Assembly (NCBI RefSeq): GCF_003096675.1
Contig: NZ_QEKW01000029.1
Location: 1 to 41,475 of the forward strand
Source of the DNA: Actinomycetospora cinnamomea
Lineage (GTDB): Bacteria > Actinomycetota > Actinomycetes > Mycobacteriales > Pseudonocardiaceae
Length of the DNA stretch: 41,475 nucleotides
Direction: 5' to 3'
Each line of letters begins with the position of its first letter. The first letter of the stretch is position 1. The position numbers and the translations under genes were made by a program. The notes beneath the pieces are model-generated. The model saw only the letters and a program-made list of their open reading frames with translations, was not told the DNA's origin and searched no databases. Shown one piece after another: positions 19,256 through 30,059 of this stretch.

Positions 19256-21739
19256 CTAGCTGGCCGACGTCACCCGGTACACGTCGTAGACGCCCTCGAC
19301 GTTGCGCACGGCCTTGAGCACGTGGCCCAGGTGCTTGGGGTCGCCCATCTCGAAGGAGAACCGGCTGACCGCGACGCGGTCGCGCGAGGTCGTGACCGAC
19401 GCGGACAGGATGTTGACCTTCTCGTCCGCGAGGACCTTGGTGATGTCGGAGAGCAGGCGGTGCCGGTCGAGCGCCTCGGCCTGGATGGCGACGAGGAACA
19501 GCGCGCTCGACGAGGACGCCCAGTGCACGTTGACCAGGCGGTCGGGCTCGCTGCGCAGGTCGTCGGCGTTGGTGCAGTCGGTGCGGTGCACGCTGACCCC
19601 GCCGCCGCGGGTGACGAAGCCGAGGATGCCGTCGCCGGGCACCGGCGTGCAGCACCGGGCCAGCTTGATCCACACGTCGGACGAGTCGGCCGCCTCACCC
19701 TCCATGTCGTCGATGACGACACCGACGTCGCCGGTGCCCCTCCGGCGCTGGACGGTCGACGGGGTGGCCCGGTCGGCGAGCTCCTCCTCGTTCTGCTCGA
19801 CGCCGCCGAGCAGCGCGACGAGGCGCTGGACGACGTGGCGGGCCGACACGTGGTGCTCGCCGACGGCGGCGTAGAGGGCCGAGACGTCCTGGTAGCGCAG
19901 CTCGTGGGCCAGCGCCGTCATCGAGTCGGCGGACACGAGGCGCTGCAACGGCAGGCCGGTGCGCCGCGCCTCTCGGGTGATGGCCTCCTTGCCGCCCTCG
20001 ATCGCCTCCTCGCGGCGCTCCTTGGCGAACCACTGCTTGATCTTCTGCTTGGCCCGCGGGGAGGCGACGAACGCCAGCCAGTCGCGCGACGGCCCGGCGC
20101 TCTCGGCCTTCGAGGTGAAGATCTCGACGACCTCGCCGTTCTCGAGCTCGCGCTCGAGGGCGACCAGCCGGCCGTTGACGCGGCTGCCGATGCACTTGTT
20201 GCCGACCTCGGTGTGCACCGCGTAGGCGAAGTCGACCGGCGTGGAGCCGCTGGGCAGCGTGATGACGTCGCCCTTGGGCGTGAACACGAAGATCTCGCGG
20301 GTGGCGAGGTCGTAGCGCAGGGACTCGAGGAACTCGCCGGGGTCGGCGGCCTCGCGCTGCCAGTCGAGGAGCTGGCGCATCCAGGCCATCTCGTCGAGCT
20401 CGAGCGTCCCGTCGCCCGAACCGCCACCCTTCTCGGCGTGCTTGTGGGCGGCCCCGCTGTTCCTGGTCTCCTTGTAGCGCCAGTGCGCCGCGATGCCGTA
20501 CTCGGCGGTGCGGTGCATCTCGTGGGTGCGGATCTGCACCTCGAGCGGCTGCCCGTCCGGCCCGATCACGGTGGTGTGCAGCGACTGGTAGACCCCGAAC
20601 CGCGGCTGGGCGATGTAGTCCTTGAACCGCCCGGGCATCGGCTGCCACAGCGCGTGGACCATGCCCATCGCCGCGTAGCAGTCGCGCACGTCCTCGACGA
20701 GCACCCGCACGCCCACCAGGTCGTGGATGTCGTCGAAGTCCTTCCCCTTGACGATCATCTTCTGGTAGATCGAGTAGTAGTGCTTCGGTCGACCGAGCAC
20801 CTCGGCCTTGATCCGCGCCTCGGTGAGCTGGCCGGACACCTCGTCGATCACGGTGCGCAGGTAGGTGTCGCGGCTGGGCGCGCGGTCGGCGACGAGGCGG
20901 ACGATCTCGTCGTAGCGCTTGGGGTGCAGGATCGCGAACGCGAGGTCCTCGAGCTCCCACTTGACCGTCGACATCCCCAGCCGGTGGGCCAGCGGGGCGA
21001 GCACCTCGAGGGTCTCGCGGGCCTTCTTGGCCTGCTTCTCCGGCTTGAGGAAGCGCATCGTGCGCATGTTGTGCAGCCGGTCGGCCAGCTTGATGACGAG
21101 CACGCGCGGGTCGCGGGCCATCGCCACGACCATCTTGCGGATCGTCTCGGCCTCCGCGGCCGCGCCGAGCTGGACCTTGTCGAGCTTGGTGACGCCGTCC
21201 ACCAGGTGGGCCACCTCGGCCCCGAAGTCTGCCGAGAGCTTGTCCAGCGCGTAGTCGGTGTCCTCGACGGTGTCGTGCAGCAGCGCCGCGACCAGCGTCG
21301 TGGTGTCCATCCCGAGCTCGCCGAGGATGGTCGCCACGGCCAGCGGGTGTGTGATGTAGGGGTCGCCGCTCTTGCGCATCTGCCCGTCGTGGAAGCGCTC
21401 GGCGGTGTCGTAGGCCCGCTGGAGCGTGGCCATGTCGGCCGACGGGTGCAGCTCGCGGTGGACGGCGGCGAGCGGCTCGAGCACCGGCTTGACGACCCCG
21501 GAGCGCTGGGCGGTGATGCGCCGCGCGATGCGGGCCCGGACCCGGCGGGTGGCCGACGGCGGACGGGTGGTGCTGACCGGCGGGGTCGGCGAGAGGCCGG
21601 CGGCCCGGAGGACCGCGTCCTCGCGCGCGGAGCCGTTGGCGGACGCCTCGGACCCGGCACCCGACGACGAGCCCGGATCGGGCCGGGAGCCCGGCTCCGT
21701 GGCGGTCGGCGTGCCGGTGGCGTCGACGTCCTGGCTCAC
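19256..21739 (-). CDS. relA: Bifunctional (p)ppGpp synthetase/hydrolase Rel
   Basis: Rel makes and degrades the stringent-response alarmone (p)ppGpp on the ribosome. The protein has about 827 residues. After a disordered Ser/Pro/Gly N-terminus (1-85) come the HD hydrolase domain with HDTVEDTD (about 154), the synthetase domain with [13 protein letters not shown] (about 316) and [15 protein letters not shown] with [20 protein letters not shown] (about 483), a Cys-containing segment [10 protein letters not shown] (about 697) and a C-terminal ACT domain (about 750-826). The HD residues are intact, so a bifunctional enzyme is expected. GTG 21739 follows a strong purine-rich GGAGGGGAGGGG site. A promoter candidate lies at 21803-21831. 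It follows apt in the usual actinobacterial order. Confidence 0.98.
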   Translation of the reverse strand: MSQDVDATGTPTATEPGSRPDPGSSSGAGSEASANGSAREDAVLRAAGLSPTPPVSTTRPPSATRRVRARIARRITAQRSGVVKPVLEPLAAVHRELHPSADMATLQRAYDTAERFHDGQMRKSGDPYITHPLAVATILGELGMDTTTLVAALLHDTVEDTDYALDKLSADFGAEVAHLVDGVTKLDKVQLGAAAEAETIRKMVVAMARDPRVLVIKLADRLHNMRTMRFLKPEKQAKKARETLEVLAPLAHRLGMSTVKWELEDLAFAILHPKRYDEIVRLVADRAPSRDTYLRTVIDEVSGQLTEARIKAEVLGRPKHYYSIYQKMIVKGKDFDDIHDLVGVRVLVEDVRDCYAAMGMVHALWQPMPGRFKDYIAQPRFGVYQSLHTTVIGPDGQPLEVQIRTHEMHRTAEYGIAAHWRYKETRNSGAAHKHAEKGGGSGDGTLELDEMAWMRQLLDWQREAADPGEFLESLRYDLATREIFVFTPKGDVITLPSGSTPVDFAYAVHTEVGNKCIGSRVNGRLVALERELENGEVVEIFTSKAESAGPSRDWLAFVASPRAKQKIKQWFAKERREEAIEGGKEAITREARRTGLPLQRLVSADSMTALAHELRYQDVSALYAAVGEHHVSARHVVQRLVALLGGVEQNEEELADRATPSTVQRRRGTGDVGVVIDDMEGEAADSSDVWIKLARCCTPVPGDGILGFVTRGGGVSVHRTDCTNADDLRSEPDRLVNVHWASSSSALFLVAIQAEALDRHRLLSDITKVLADEKVNILSASVTTSRDRVAVSRFSFEMGDPKHLGHVLKAVRNVEGVYDVYRVTSAS

Positions 21740-21802
21740 GCGTCGTCCCCTCCCCTCCGGACGAGCCGCGGGCCCGCGCCCGCCGCCGTCCGGAATCCAT
21801 CC

Positions 21803-21831
21803 AGCGTATCTCCGCGGGCGCGACGTGTCCG
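21803..21831 (-). promoter_or_regulatory. Candidate sigma-70-type promoter for rel
   Basis: On the minus strand, CGGACA (21826-21831) and TACGCT (21803-21808) are separated by exactly 17 bp. This resembles actinobacterial housekeeping promoters (TTGACn / TAnnnT). It lies about 64-92 bp before the rel start, inside the 252-bp gap behind apt. This would let rel be expressed apart from the secDF-apt operon. Confidence 0.45.
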
Positions 21832-21991
21832 GTCGGTCGGGTCCCGATCGGACGATCGGTCGCCCGCGATCGGTACGCGTGGATGGTGCCCGCACCACGA
21901 CCTCGTCACACCGGGCCGCGCGACGGGCGGTCCGGCGGCCGGTCGTCCGGAGCCCGGGGAGCGGACGAGCGGTCGCGGCGGCCGGGACGGG

Positions 21992-22540
21992 TCAGCGCGC
22001 GAGCAGGGCGTGGACGCGGTGGTCGTCCAGGCGGGAACGGCCGTCGAGCGCGGGGAGCTCGAGCACGACCGAGACGCCGGCCACCGTCGCCCCCTCGCCC
22101 TCGACCAGCGCGCACGCCGCGGCCGCCGTGCCGCCGGTGGCCAGGACGTCGTCGACGAGCAGCGCCCGCGTCCCCGGGTGCAGGACACCGCGAGGCAGCT
22201 CGAGCACCGCCGACCCGTACTCGAGGTCGTAGGACTCGCGCGCCGCGACCGCGGGCAGCTTGCCCTCCTTGCGCACCGCGACGACGCCCACGCCCAGCGC
22301 GTGCGCGACCGCGGCGCCCAACAGGAACCCGCGGGCCTCGATCCCGACGACGACGTCGGCGCCCTCACCCTCGCGTGCAGGTGCCCCGAGCAGCCGCGTG
22401 GTGGCGGCGAGCCCCGGCCCGTCGGCGAGCAGCGCGGTGAGGTCCCAGAAGCGGATCCCGGGCGTCGGGAAGTCGGGGACGTCGCGCAGGAGGCCGGCGA
22501 CGAGATCGAGGTCGGCGGTGTCCGTGCCGGGCGCGGTCAC
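21992..22540 (-). CDS. apt: Adenine phosphoribosyltransferase
   Basis: Apt salvages adenine to AMP using phosphoribosyl pyrophosphate. The 182-residue product shows PDFPTPGIRFWDLT near the N-terminus, VVVGIEARGFLLG, VAVRKEGKLP and the PRPP loop LLVDDVLATGGTA, all as in the family. The GTG start at 22540 overlaps the TGA of secF by 4 nt (GTGA), so it is translationally coupled. A 252-bp gap then separates apt from rel, without another gene. Confidence 0.95.
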   Translation of the reverse strand: MTAPGTDTADLDLVAGLLRDVPDFPTPGIRFWDLTALLADGPGLAATTRLLGAPAREGEGADVVVGIEARGFLLGAAVAHALGVGVVAVRKEGKLPAVAARESYDLEYGSAVLELPRGVLHPGTRALLVDDVLATGGTAAAACALVEGEGATVAGVSVVLELPALDGRSRLDDHRVHALLAR

Positions 22541-23952
22541 CGGCGGCGCTTCCCCGACGGCCGCGCGCCCTTGCCGGACGGGCGTGCCCCGGGCCGGGGC
22601 GCCGACCGGGCCCCCCGGTCCGCCCCGGCCGCGCGGGCGCCCCCGGTCCGGGCCCCGGCCGTCGCGACCTCGCGGGTGTCGAGGACATCGGTGGCCGGAC
22701 CGGTGGCCGATACCGCACCGTCCGCCGCGTCCTCGGATCCGCCCGCGGCGCGGCGGGCGGCCTTGGCCCGGCGCGCGGCGACCTTCTCGGCCTGCTGGGC
22801 CCACCGCCGGTCGCGCATCGCGAGGTCGGCGACGATCGGCGTCGCGAGCAGCACCGACGACGCGGCCCCGACGACGGTGCCGACGAGCTGGACGAGCGCG
22901 AGGTCGCCGAGCACGCCGACCCCGAGCAGCACGACACCGACGACGAACAGCCCCATGAGCGGGAGCGCGGCGATCAGTGACGTGTTGAGCGAGCGCATGA
23001 GTGTCTGGTTGACCGCGAGGTTCGCGGCCTCGGCGTACGTGCGCCGCGTCAGCCCGAGCAGCCCGCGGGTGTTCTCGCGGACCTTGTCGAACACGACGAC
23101 CGTGTCGTAGAGCGAGAACCCGAGGATGGTCAACAGGCCGATCACCGTGGCCGGCGAGACCTCGAAGCCCACGAGCGAGTAGACGCCTGCGGTGATGATG
23201 ATGTCGTTGGCCAGCGCCACCATCGCCGCGAACGCCATCCGTCGCTCGAAGTAGAACGACAGGTAGATCGTCACGAGCACGAGGAACACCGCGAGCGCGA
23301 TGAGCGCCTGCTGCGTGATCTCGCCGCCCCAGCTCGCGCTGACCGCACTGTCGGAGATCGCGTTCGGATCCGGCGCGCCCGACGCACCGAGTGGCTGGAA
23401 CCGTTCGAACAGCGCCTCGCGCAGCGTGACGACCTGCCCGATGTCGAGGCTCTCGGAGCGGATGAGCACCGTGGCGGTGTCGCCCTGGCCCGCGGTCTGC
23501 ACCGAGGTGGGCGGGAAGCCCAGCGCGTCGGTGTAGGTCTGCTCGACCTCCTGGGTCGCGATCGGCCCGGTGGCCCCGGTGGCCGGCATCTGGACGCTCG
23601 TGCCGCCCTCGAAGTCGATGCCGAAGTTGAAGCCCCGGATGATCATCGACAGGACGCAGATGACGATCGCGGCGCCGAAGATCGCGTACCAGGTCCGCTT
23701 CCGGCCGACGATGTCCAGGCCGCCGTTGCCGCGGTAGAGCATCTCGAGCCGGCTGCGCTTCGCCGGTCGACGGCGGTCGGTGGAATCGTCGTCGGTGTGG
23801 TCGTCCGTCGGGTCGTCCCGGACCTCGTCCGCGGGCGCGTCCACGGACTCGTCGGCGGGACGGTCGTCATCGAGGACGTCCTCGTCGAGACGGTCGTCCG
23901 CGGGCCGGTCGTCCCGGTCCTGCGCGCGGCGCCGGCCGGTGGGGCGGGTCAT
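22537..23952 (-). CDS. secF: Protein translocase subunit SecF
   Basis: SecF works with SecD and YajC beside SecYEG and uses proton-motive force to complete protein export. The 471 residues include six membrane helices: one at about 85-103 and five at about 214-375. The signature GFNFGIDFEGGTSVQ and the loop FSLYDTVVVFDKVREN are present. Two additions stand out: an acidic/basic N-terminal segment of about 65 residues rich in Asp and Arg, and a low-complexity tail (385-471) ending in repeated PSGKGARPSGKRRR-like basic residues. ATG 23952 overlaps the secD stop as ATGA. Confidence 0.97.
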   Translation of the reverse strand: MTRPTGRRRAQDRDDRPADDRLDEDVLDDDRPADESVDAPADEVRDDPTDDHTDDDSTDRRRPAKRSRLEMLYRGNGGLDIVGRKRTWYAIFGAAIVICVLSMIIRGFNFGIDFEGGTSVQMPATGATGPIATQEVEQTYTDALGFPPTSVQTAGQGDTATVLIRSESLDIGQVVTLREALFERFQPLGASGAPDPNAISDSAVSASWGGEITQQALIALAVFLVLVTIYLSFYFERRMAFAAMVALANDIIITAGVYSLVGFEVSPATVIGLLTILGFSLYDTVVVFDKVRENTRGLLGLTRRTYAEAANLAVNQTLMRSLNTSLIAALPLMGLFVVGVVLLGVGVLGDLALVQLVGTVVGAASSVLLATPIVADLAMRDRRWAQQAEKVAARRAKAARRAAGGSEDAADGAVSATGPATDVLDTREVATAGARTGGARAAGADRGARSAPRPGARPSGKGARPSGKRRR

Positions 23953-25739
23953 CGCGCACCCCCGCGTCCGGCGCGACCACGGGCCGACCCGGTGCCGCTG
24001 CCCGTGCCGGTGCCCGCACCCCTGCCCGTGCCGTTGCCCGCACCGGCGGGCGCCGGACGGCGTCCCCCGGGACGCGGCGGGCCGGGCGCGCCCGGGCGAC
24101 GCCCGTGGCGCACCGCCTCGCCGAGGCCCGACCACGCCGGGCTGGAGAACAGGCGGGAGTTGGACGCCAGCGCCAGGAGCGGGTGGGTCACGAGGAACAC
24201 CACGATGAGGTCGAGGACGGTGGACATGCCCAGGGTGAAGGCGAAGCCCTTGACCTGGCCGACGGCGAGCACGTAGAGCACGACCGCGGCGAGGAAGCTC
24301 ACGGCGTCCGCGGACAGGATCGTCCGCCGTGCTCGCAACCACCCGCGGGGCACCGCCGAACGGAAGCTGCGGCCCTCGCGGACCTCGTCCTTGATCCGTT
24401 CGAAGAAGACGACGAAGGAGTCCGCCGTGATGCCGATCGCGACGATGAACCCCGCGACCCCGGCGAGGTCGAGCGTGAACCCGATGCCGCGTCCGAGCAG
24501 GACGAGCACGGCGTAGACGACCAGCCCGGACAGGATCAGCGACAGGATCGTCAGCACGCCGAGGGCGCGGTAGTAGAACAGCGAGTAGGCGAACACCAGG
24601 ATCAGGCCGACGACGCCGGCGATGAGCCCGGCCTGCAGCGAGGCCAGCCCCAGCGTCGCCGACACGGTCTGTGCCTCGGAGACGTCGAACGACAGCGGCA
24701 GGGAGCCGTAGCGCAGGATGTTGGCGAAGTCGGTGGCCGACTCCTGGTTGAAGTTGCCGGAGATCTGGGCCTGGCCGTCCAGCAGGGGCTGCACGATGCG
24801 CAGCGCCGACACCACCTGCGAGTCGAGCACGACCGCGTTCAGGTTGTTGACGTTCGCGCTGGTGTAGTCGGCCCAGGTGCTCGCGGCCTCGCTCTTGAAC
24901 GCCAGGTTGATGACCCAGCCGACGCCCTGCGGGTTGGGGTTCGGGGTGGCGCTGGCGACGTCGGTGCCCGAGAGGATCGCCGGACCCAGGAGGTACTTCT
25001 CGGTGCCCTCGCGGTTGCAGGTGACCAACGGCCGGGTCGGGTCGTCGTAGCCGCGCAGCGGATCCTCGACGGAGCAGTCCAGGGCCAGCGCGGCCTGCTC
25101 CTGCACCGCCGGGTCCTCGCTCTGGCGCAGCGCCTTGGCCTCGGCGATGGCCTGGGCCTGCCGGGGGTCGGCGGACGTGCCCGGGTCGCCCGGTGGCGGC
25201 GCCGGCACGGGCGGCTGGGCCGGCTGCCCGGCCTCGGACGCGGCGATCGGTGTGCTCTGGCCCGCCGGTGACTGGCCGGGCGTCCCGGCCCCCGTCCCCC
25301 CGCCCGGGGCCGGCGCGGTGGCCCCTGGCTGGCCCGGCGCGCCCGGCTGGGGGCCGGCCGGGATCGGGCCGCCGATGACCGGGCGGAAGAACAACCGGGC
25401 GGTCTGCCCGAGCGAGCGCGCCTGGTCGCCCTCCTCGCCGGGCACGGTGATGACGAGGTTGGAGCCGTCCTGCACGACCTCGGCTCCGCTGACGCCGAGC
25501 CCGTTGACGCGCTGGTCGATGATCTGCCGCGCGAGATCGAGCTGGTCGGGCGTCGGCGCCGCACCCGTCTCCGTGCGCGCCGTGAGCGTCACCCGCGTGC
25601 CGCCCTGCAGGTCGATGCCGAGCTTCGGCGTCGGCGACCCGTCCCCGGTGAAGAACACCAGCCCGTACAGCGTCGCCACGATCACCACGAAGGCGGCGAG
25701 GTAGCGCCCTGGCCGGAAGCGGACGGTCGGAGGGGCCAC
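23949..25739 (-). CDS. secD: Protein translocase subunit SecD
   Basis: SecD is the large partner of SecF in Sec-dependent export. The 596-residue protein has a first helix at about 13-31, then KLGIDLQGGTRVTL, a periplasmic P1 region, and five helices from about 366 to 520, including GFIVAIGITADSFVVFFERIKDE. Within the periplasmic part, residues about 123-186 are a Pro/Gly/Ala/Gln-rich linker common in high-GC actinobacteria. The C-terminal 70 residues are Gly/Thr/Arg-rich and disordered, with GTGRGAGTGTGSGTG. The GTG start at 25739 lacks a strong RBS. It is joined to secF by ATGA. Confidence 0.97.
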   Translation of the reverse strand: MAPPTVRFRPGRYLAAFVVIVATLYGLVFFTGDGSPTPKLGIDLQGGTRVTLTARTETGAAPTPDQLDLARQIIDQRVNGLGVSGAEVVQDGSNLVITVPGEEGDQARSLGQTARLFFRPVIGGPIPAGPQPGAPGQPGATAPAPGGGTGAGTPGQSPAGQSTPIAASEAGQPAQPPVPAPPPGDPGTSADPRQAQAIAEAKALRQSEDPAVQEQAALALDCSVEDPLRGYDDPTRPLVTCNREGTEKYLLGPAILSGTDVASATPNPNPQGVGWVINLAFKSEAASTWADYTSANVNNLNAVVLDSQVVSALRIVQPLLDGQAQISGNFNQESATDFANILRYGSLPLSFDVSEAQTVSATLGLASLQAGLIAGVVGLILVFAYSLFYYRALGVLTILSLILSGLVVYAVLVLLGRGIGFTLDLAGVAGFIVAIGITADSFVVFFERIKDEVREGRSFRSAVPRGWLRARRTILSADAVSFLAAVVLYVLAVGQVKGFAFTLGMSTVLDLIVVFLVTHPLLALASNSRLFSSPAWSGLGEAVRHGRRPGAPGPPRPGGRRPAPAGAGNGTGRGAGTGTGSGTGSARGRAGRGGAR

Positions 25740-25841
25740 GCTGCGTTGCTCCAGTTGCTCGGGTGGGTCAGCCGGGGAGGGGCTCGTCGCGAGGGTAGGC
25801 GCCGGGCCCGACGGCCCCGGCGGCGCCCTGCCCCGGGAACG

Positions 25842-26267
25842 TCAGGACGAGCGCGGGCGGGACACGGTGTCCTTCGTGTCCGCCGTGGCGTCCTTCGTCG
25901 TGTCCGTGGCGTCCGTCGTGTTCGTCGCCGGGGCCTCGACGCCCGGCGTCGAGGCGGTGGGCACCGAGGACCCGGGCACCACGTCGTCGTCGACCTCCTC
26001 GACGGCGTCCTCGGCCACCAGCTTCTCGCGCACCGCGGCGCGAAGCCACGTCGTGACGACGTCCGGGGCGATCTCGAGGTCGATGGTGCGCTCGTCGTCG
26101 ACGTCGACCACCGTGCCGCTGATGCCCGACGTCATGACGACGACGTCGCCGACGTGGAGGCTGTTCTGCAGGTCCTTCTGCTGGTTCTCCTGCTTCTTGC
26201 GCTGCCGGCTGGACATGAACACCAGACCGATCATGAACAGGATGAGCAGGGGGAAGATCAGGTCCAT
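25842..26267 (-). CDS. yajC: Preprotein translocase subunit YajC
   Basis: YajC is a small single-span partner of the SecDF complex. The 141-residue protein has an N-terminal helix (about 3-20, LIFPLLILFMIGLVFMSS), then basic RQRKKQENQQKDLQ, and the YajC core HVGDVVVMTSGISGTVVDVDDE. The C-terminal 55 residues are acidic and Asp/Thr-rich, an extension often seen in actinobacteria. A CGGAG ribosome binding site precedes the ATG. It lies between ruvB and secD in the usual order. Confidence 0.95.
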   Translation of the reverse strand: MDLIFPLLILFMIGLVFMSSRQRKKQENQQKDLQNSLHVGDVVVMTSGISGTVVDVDDERTIDLEIAPDVVTTWLRAAVREKLVAEDAVEEVDDDVVPGSSVPTASTPGVEAPATNTTDATDTTKDATADTKDTVSRPRSS

Positions 26268-26336
26268 CGTTCTCCGATCACCGAGCGGGCGCGGCGCTGG
26301 TGCGTCCCGCGTGTGTCCGTTTCCGAGTCTGCCAGC

Positions 26337-27403
<1,067 letters not shown>

Positions 27404-27407
<4 letters not shown>

Positions 27408-28015
27408 CGCGACGGCCCGAGACGGGTGAGGGCGGCGCGCAGCACGGCCGACGAGTCGGAGGGCCCGCCGGCACCGAGCACCTCGTCGACGGCCTTCTCC
27501 GCCGGCCTGGCCGCGAAACCGAGACCGACCAGCGCCTCGACCACCTGGTCGCGCAGCGTGCCCGCGGCGACCGGCGAGGCGGGCGGCTCGCCGGCGCCGG
27601 CGTCGCCGGGCGCGGCGGGGGCCACCTTGTCGCGCAGCTCGACCACCAGCCGCTCGGCGCCCTTGCGCCCGATGCCCGGCACGCTCATCAGCGTCGTGAG
27701 GTTGCCGTCGGCGAGCGCGGTCGACAGCGCCTGGGGGTCGAGCACCGCCAGCGTGGCGAGCGCGAGCCGCGGACCGACGCCGGAGACCGTCTGGAGCAGG
27801 CCGAACAGCTCGCGCTCGGCCGCGTCGGCGAAACCGAAGAGCGTCAGCGAGTCCTCGCGGACGACCAGGGCGGTGTCGAGCCGGGCGGCCTGCCCCCGGC
27901 GCAGGCGCGCGAGCGTGGACGGTGTGGCCTGCACCGCCAGGCCGACCCCGCCGACCTCGACCACCGCGTGGTCGAGCCCGACCGACAGGACCTCACCCCG
28001 CACCGACGAGATCAC
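27404..28015 (-). CDS. ruvA: Holliday junction branch migration protein RuvA
   Basis: RuvA binds four-way junctions as a tetramer and recruits RuvB. The 203 residues comprise an OB-fold domain I ([16 protein letters not shown] start, [16 protein letters not shown] strand), helix-hairpin-helix domain II ([17 protein letters not shown] and [18 protein letters not shown]), a Pro/Ala/Gly linker and C-terminal domain III ([19 protein letters not shown]). GTG 28015 was chosen over the upstream ATG 28069 because GGGAGGGAC lies just before it and homologues start there. An 87-nt gap separates it from the alpha/beta hydrolase gene upstream. Confidence 0.96.
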
Positions 28016-28102
28016 CGCACGTCCCTCCCGACCCCGCTCGCGAACACGCGTTCGAAGGCTACCGGCCACCCCCGACGCTCCCGGGGACCGCCGCGCGCGC
28101 CC

Positions 28103-28921
28103 TCACCGCGCCAGGAACTCCGCGAGCACCGGGGCCAGCACCGTCGGGGCGACGACGTGCCCCTGCCCGGGCAGGGTGCGCCGCCGCGCCCCCGGCACGG
28201 CCGCGGCCAGGGCGCCGACCGTCGCCGCCATCCAGGCGGGGCTCGCGCCGCCGTCGACGGCGAGCAGCGGTGCCGCGAGGCCCGCGAGCCGGTCGATCGG
28301 CAGCGGGTCGCGGCAGATCAGCGCCACATCGTGCGGCAGCGCCACCGCCAGCGCCGCAGTCCGCGGCCAGAAGGGCGTCACGCGCAGGCGCTCGACCGGC
28401 GCAGGCGCGGCCGCCGGGAAGCCCTCGAGGAAGGCCGCCGCGGCGCCGTCGGTGCTCCCGGCGCGCAGGGCGGTCATCGTGGCGTCGGCGAGGGCGCAGC
28501 GGGGGCCGGGGCTCTCGTCGTCGCGGCGCCACGGCGGCTCGTGGGCGACGATCCGCGCCGCGGGCACGCCCCGCAGCGCCGCCTCGACGACGAGCACGGC
28601 GCCCGCCGAGTGCCCGTAGTGCGCCGGGGTGCCGCCGGCGTACGCGCAGACCGCGGCGAGGTCGGCGACCTCGGTCGCGACCAGCGCGTCCCCGTCGGGG
28701 CCCAGGGGATCGCGCGCCGGGTCGGGCGCGCCGCCGCTGTCCCCGCGGCCGCGCCGGTCCCAGAGGTGCACGGTCGCCCGGTCGGCCAGGGCCTGCGCGA
28801 GCAGCCGCATGCTCGCCCGGTCCTGCAGCGCGCCCGGCGTGAGGACCAGCGGCGCGCCCTCGCCGAGGGTCTCGACGGCGAGGCGCGTGCCGTCGGCGGA
28901 GACGACGTGGGTGGTGCTCAC
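28103..28921 (-). CDS. Alpha/beta fold hydrolase inserted between ruvC and ruvA
   Basis: This 272-residue enzyme has the alpha/beta-hydrolase fold. The nucleophile elbow GHSAG holds the catalytic Ser, the early [13 protein letters not shown] resembles the oxyanion-hole loop, and GQGHVV near the C-terminus supplies the likely catalytic His. Its closest-looking relatives are small-molecule esterases and C-C or epoxide hydrolases; the substrate is unknown. The GTG start at 28921 overlaps the ruvC stop by GTGA, so it is translationally tied to ruvC even though it has no obvious recombination role. It was probably added to the ruvCAB operon in this lineage. Confidence 0.87.
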   Translation of the reverse strand: MSTTHVVSADGTRLAVETLGEGAPLVLTPGALQDRASMRLLAQALADRATVHLWDRRGRGDSGGAPDPARDPLGPDGDALVATEVADLAAVCAYAGGTPAHYGHSAGAVLVVEAALRGVPAARIVAHEPPWRRDDESPGPRCALADATMTALRAGSTDGAAAAFLEGFPAAAPAPVERLRVTPFWPRTAALAVALPHDVALICRDPLPIDRLAGLAAPLLAVDGGASPAWMAATVGALAAAVPGARRRTLPGQGHVVAPTVLAPVLAEFLAR

Positions 28922-29481
28922 CGCGCCCGGCGGGCCGCGGCGAGGCGGGCGCGGTGGTGCTTCGCGACCTCGGCGGCCCGCACCTCCGCCTCGGCCATGC
29001 GCGCGAGCATCGGCGCGCGCCAGCAGTGGCAGACGGCGAGCGCGAGGGCGTCGGCGGCGTCGGCGGGTCGCGGGGCGGCGCCGAGCGAGAGCACCCGGGT
29101 GACCATCGCCGTCACCTGCTCCTTGCCCGCCCGCCCCGAGCCGGTGACCGCGGCCTTGACCTCGCTGGGCGTGTGGAAGGCGACGGGCAGTCCGGCGCGG
29201 CCCGCGACCAGGGCCACGACCCCGCTGACCTGTGCGGTGCCCATGACCGTGCGCACGTTGTGCTGGGCGAACACCCGCTCGACGGCGATGACGTCCGGGC
29301 GGTGCTCGGCGATCCATCCCTCGACGGCGTCGGCCACGGCGGCGAGCCGCTGCGCCACCGCCTCCCCGGGCGGGGTGCGCACGACGTCCACGGCCACGGC
29401 GTGCACCGCGCGGCCCCCACCGCCCTCGACGACGCCGAGGCCGCAGCGCGTCAGCCCGGGGTCCACGCCCAGCACCCGCAT
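28918..29481 (-). CDS. ruvC: Crossover junction endodeoxyribonuclease RuvC
   Basis: RuvC nicks Holliday junctions symmetrically to resolve recombination intermediates. It has 187 residues and an RNase H-like fold. The acidic catalytic residues are visible in [12 protein letters not shown] (Asp7), [12 protein letters not shown] (Glu) and [14 protein letters not shown] (Asp pair). ATG 29481 has TAGCGT 8 nt upstream rather than a ribosome binding site, so a leaderless transcript is possible. The C-terminus is basic. It heads the ruvC-hydrolase-ruvA-ruvB run. Confidence 0.97.
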   Translation of the reverse strand: MRVLGVDPGLTRCGLGVVEGGGGRAVHAVAVDVVRTPPGEAVAQRLAAVADAVEGWIAEHRPDVIAVERVFAQHNVRTVMGTAQVSGVVALVAGRAGLPVAFHTPSEVKAAVTGSGRAGKEQVTAMVTRVLSLGAAPRPADAADALALAVCHCWRAPMLARMAEAEVRAAEVAKHHRARLAAARRAR

Positions 29482-29588
29482 GGCCCCGGACGCTACGGGC
29501 CGGGGCGCCGATCACCCGCGCTCGTCCCCGGCTCGGTGTGTCGGCATGCTGGCCCCGCCAGCACCCGGGCACCGACAAGGAGGCCGCC

Positions 29589-30059
29589 GTGACCCGTCCC
29601 CCGAGCGAGGAGCCCCGCCCGCCGTTCCCGCCGTTCGACGAGGAGTCGGCGCGGGCGAAGGTGCTGGCCGCGGAGAACGCCTGGAACACCCGTGACCCGG
29701 AGAAGGTCGCGCTCGCGTACACCCTGGACACGGTGTGGCGGAACCGCGACGAGTGGCTCACCGGGCGCGAGGAGGTCGTCGCGTTCCTGACCCGCAAGTG
29801 GGAGCGCGAGCGGGACTACGCCCTGCGCAAGGCGCTGTGGACCTACGCCGGGCACCGCATCGCCGTGCGCTTCCAGTACGAGTGCCGCGACGCCGACGGG
29901 CAGTGGTGGCGCTGCTACGGCAACGAGAACTGGGAGTTCGCGCCCAACGGGCTGATGGCGCGGCGCGAGGCGAGCATCAACGATCTGCGCATCGAGGAGT
30001 CCCAGCGGCGCATCCACGGTCCGCGTCCCGACGGGGACACCAGCGAGATTCCGATCTAG
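29589..30059 (+). CDS. DUF1348 / nuclear transport factor 2-like protein
   Basis: This 156-residue protein of the NTF2/SnoaL-like fold is of the DUF1348 type. It shows [62 protein letters not shown] and [13 protein letters not shown]. The family is widespread but its activity is not established; a small-ligand-binding or hydrolytic role is usual for the fold. GTG 29589 is fixed by an excellent AAGGAGG 6 nt upstream. It converges on the AlkB-like gene, the two stop codons sharing the palindrome CTAG at 30056-30059. Confidence 0.9.
   Translation: MTRPPSEEPRPPFPPFDEESARAKVLAAENAWNTRDPEKVALAYTLDTVWRNRDEWLTGREEVVAFLTRKWERERDYALRKALWTYAGHRIAVRFQYECRDADGQWWRCYGNENWEFAPNGLMARREASINDLRIEESQRRIHGPRPDGDTSEIPI

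Noticed and set aside
21846..21873. Three GATCGG hexamers in the rel upstream gap as a regulatory array
   Set aside because: Spacing is irregular (8 and 14 bp) and GATCGG is common in this GC-rich DNA; not strong enough to call a site.
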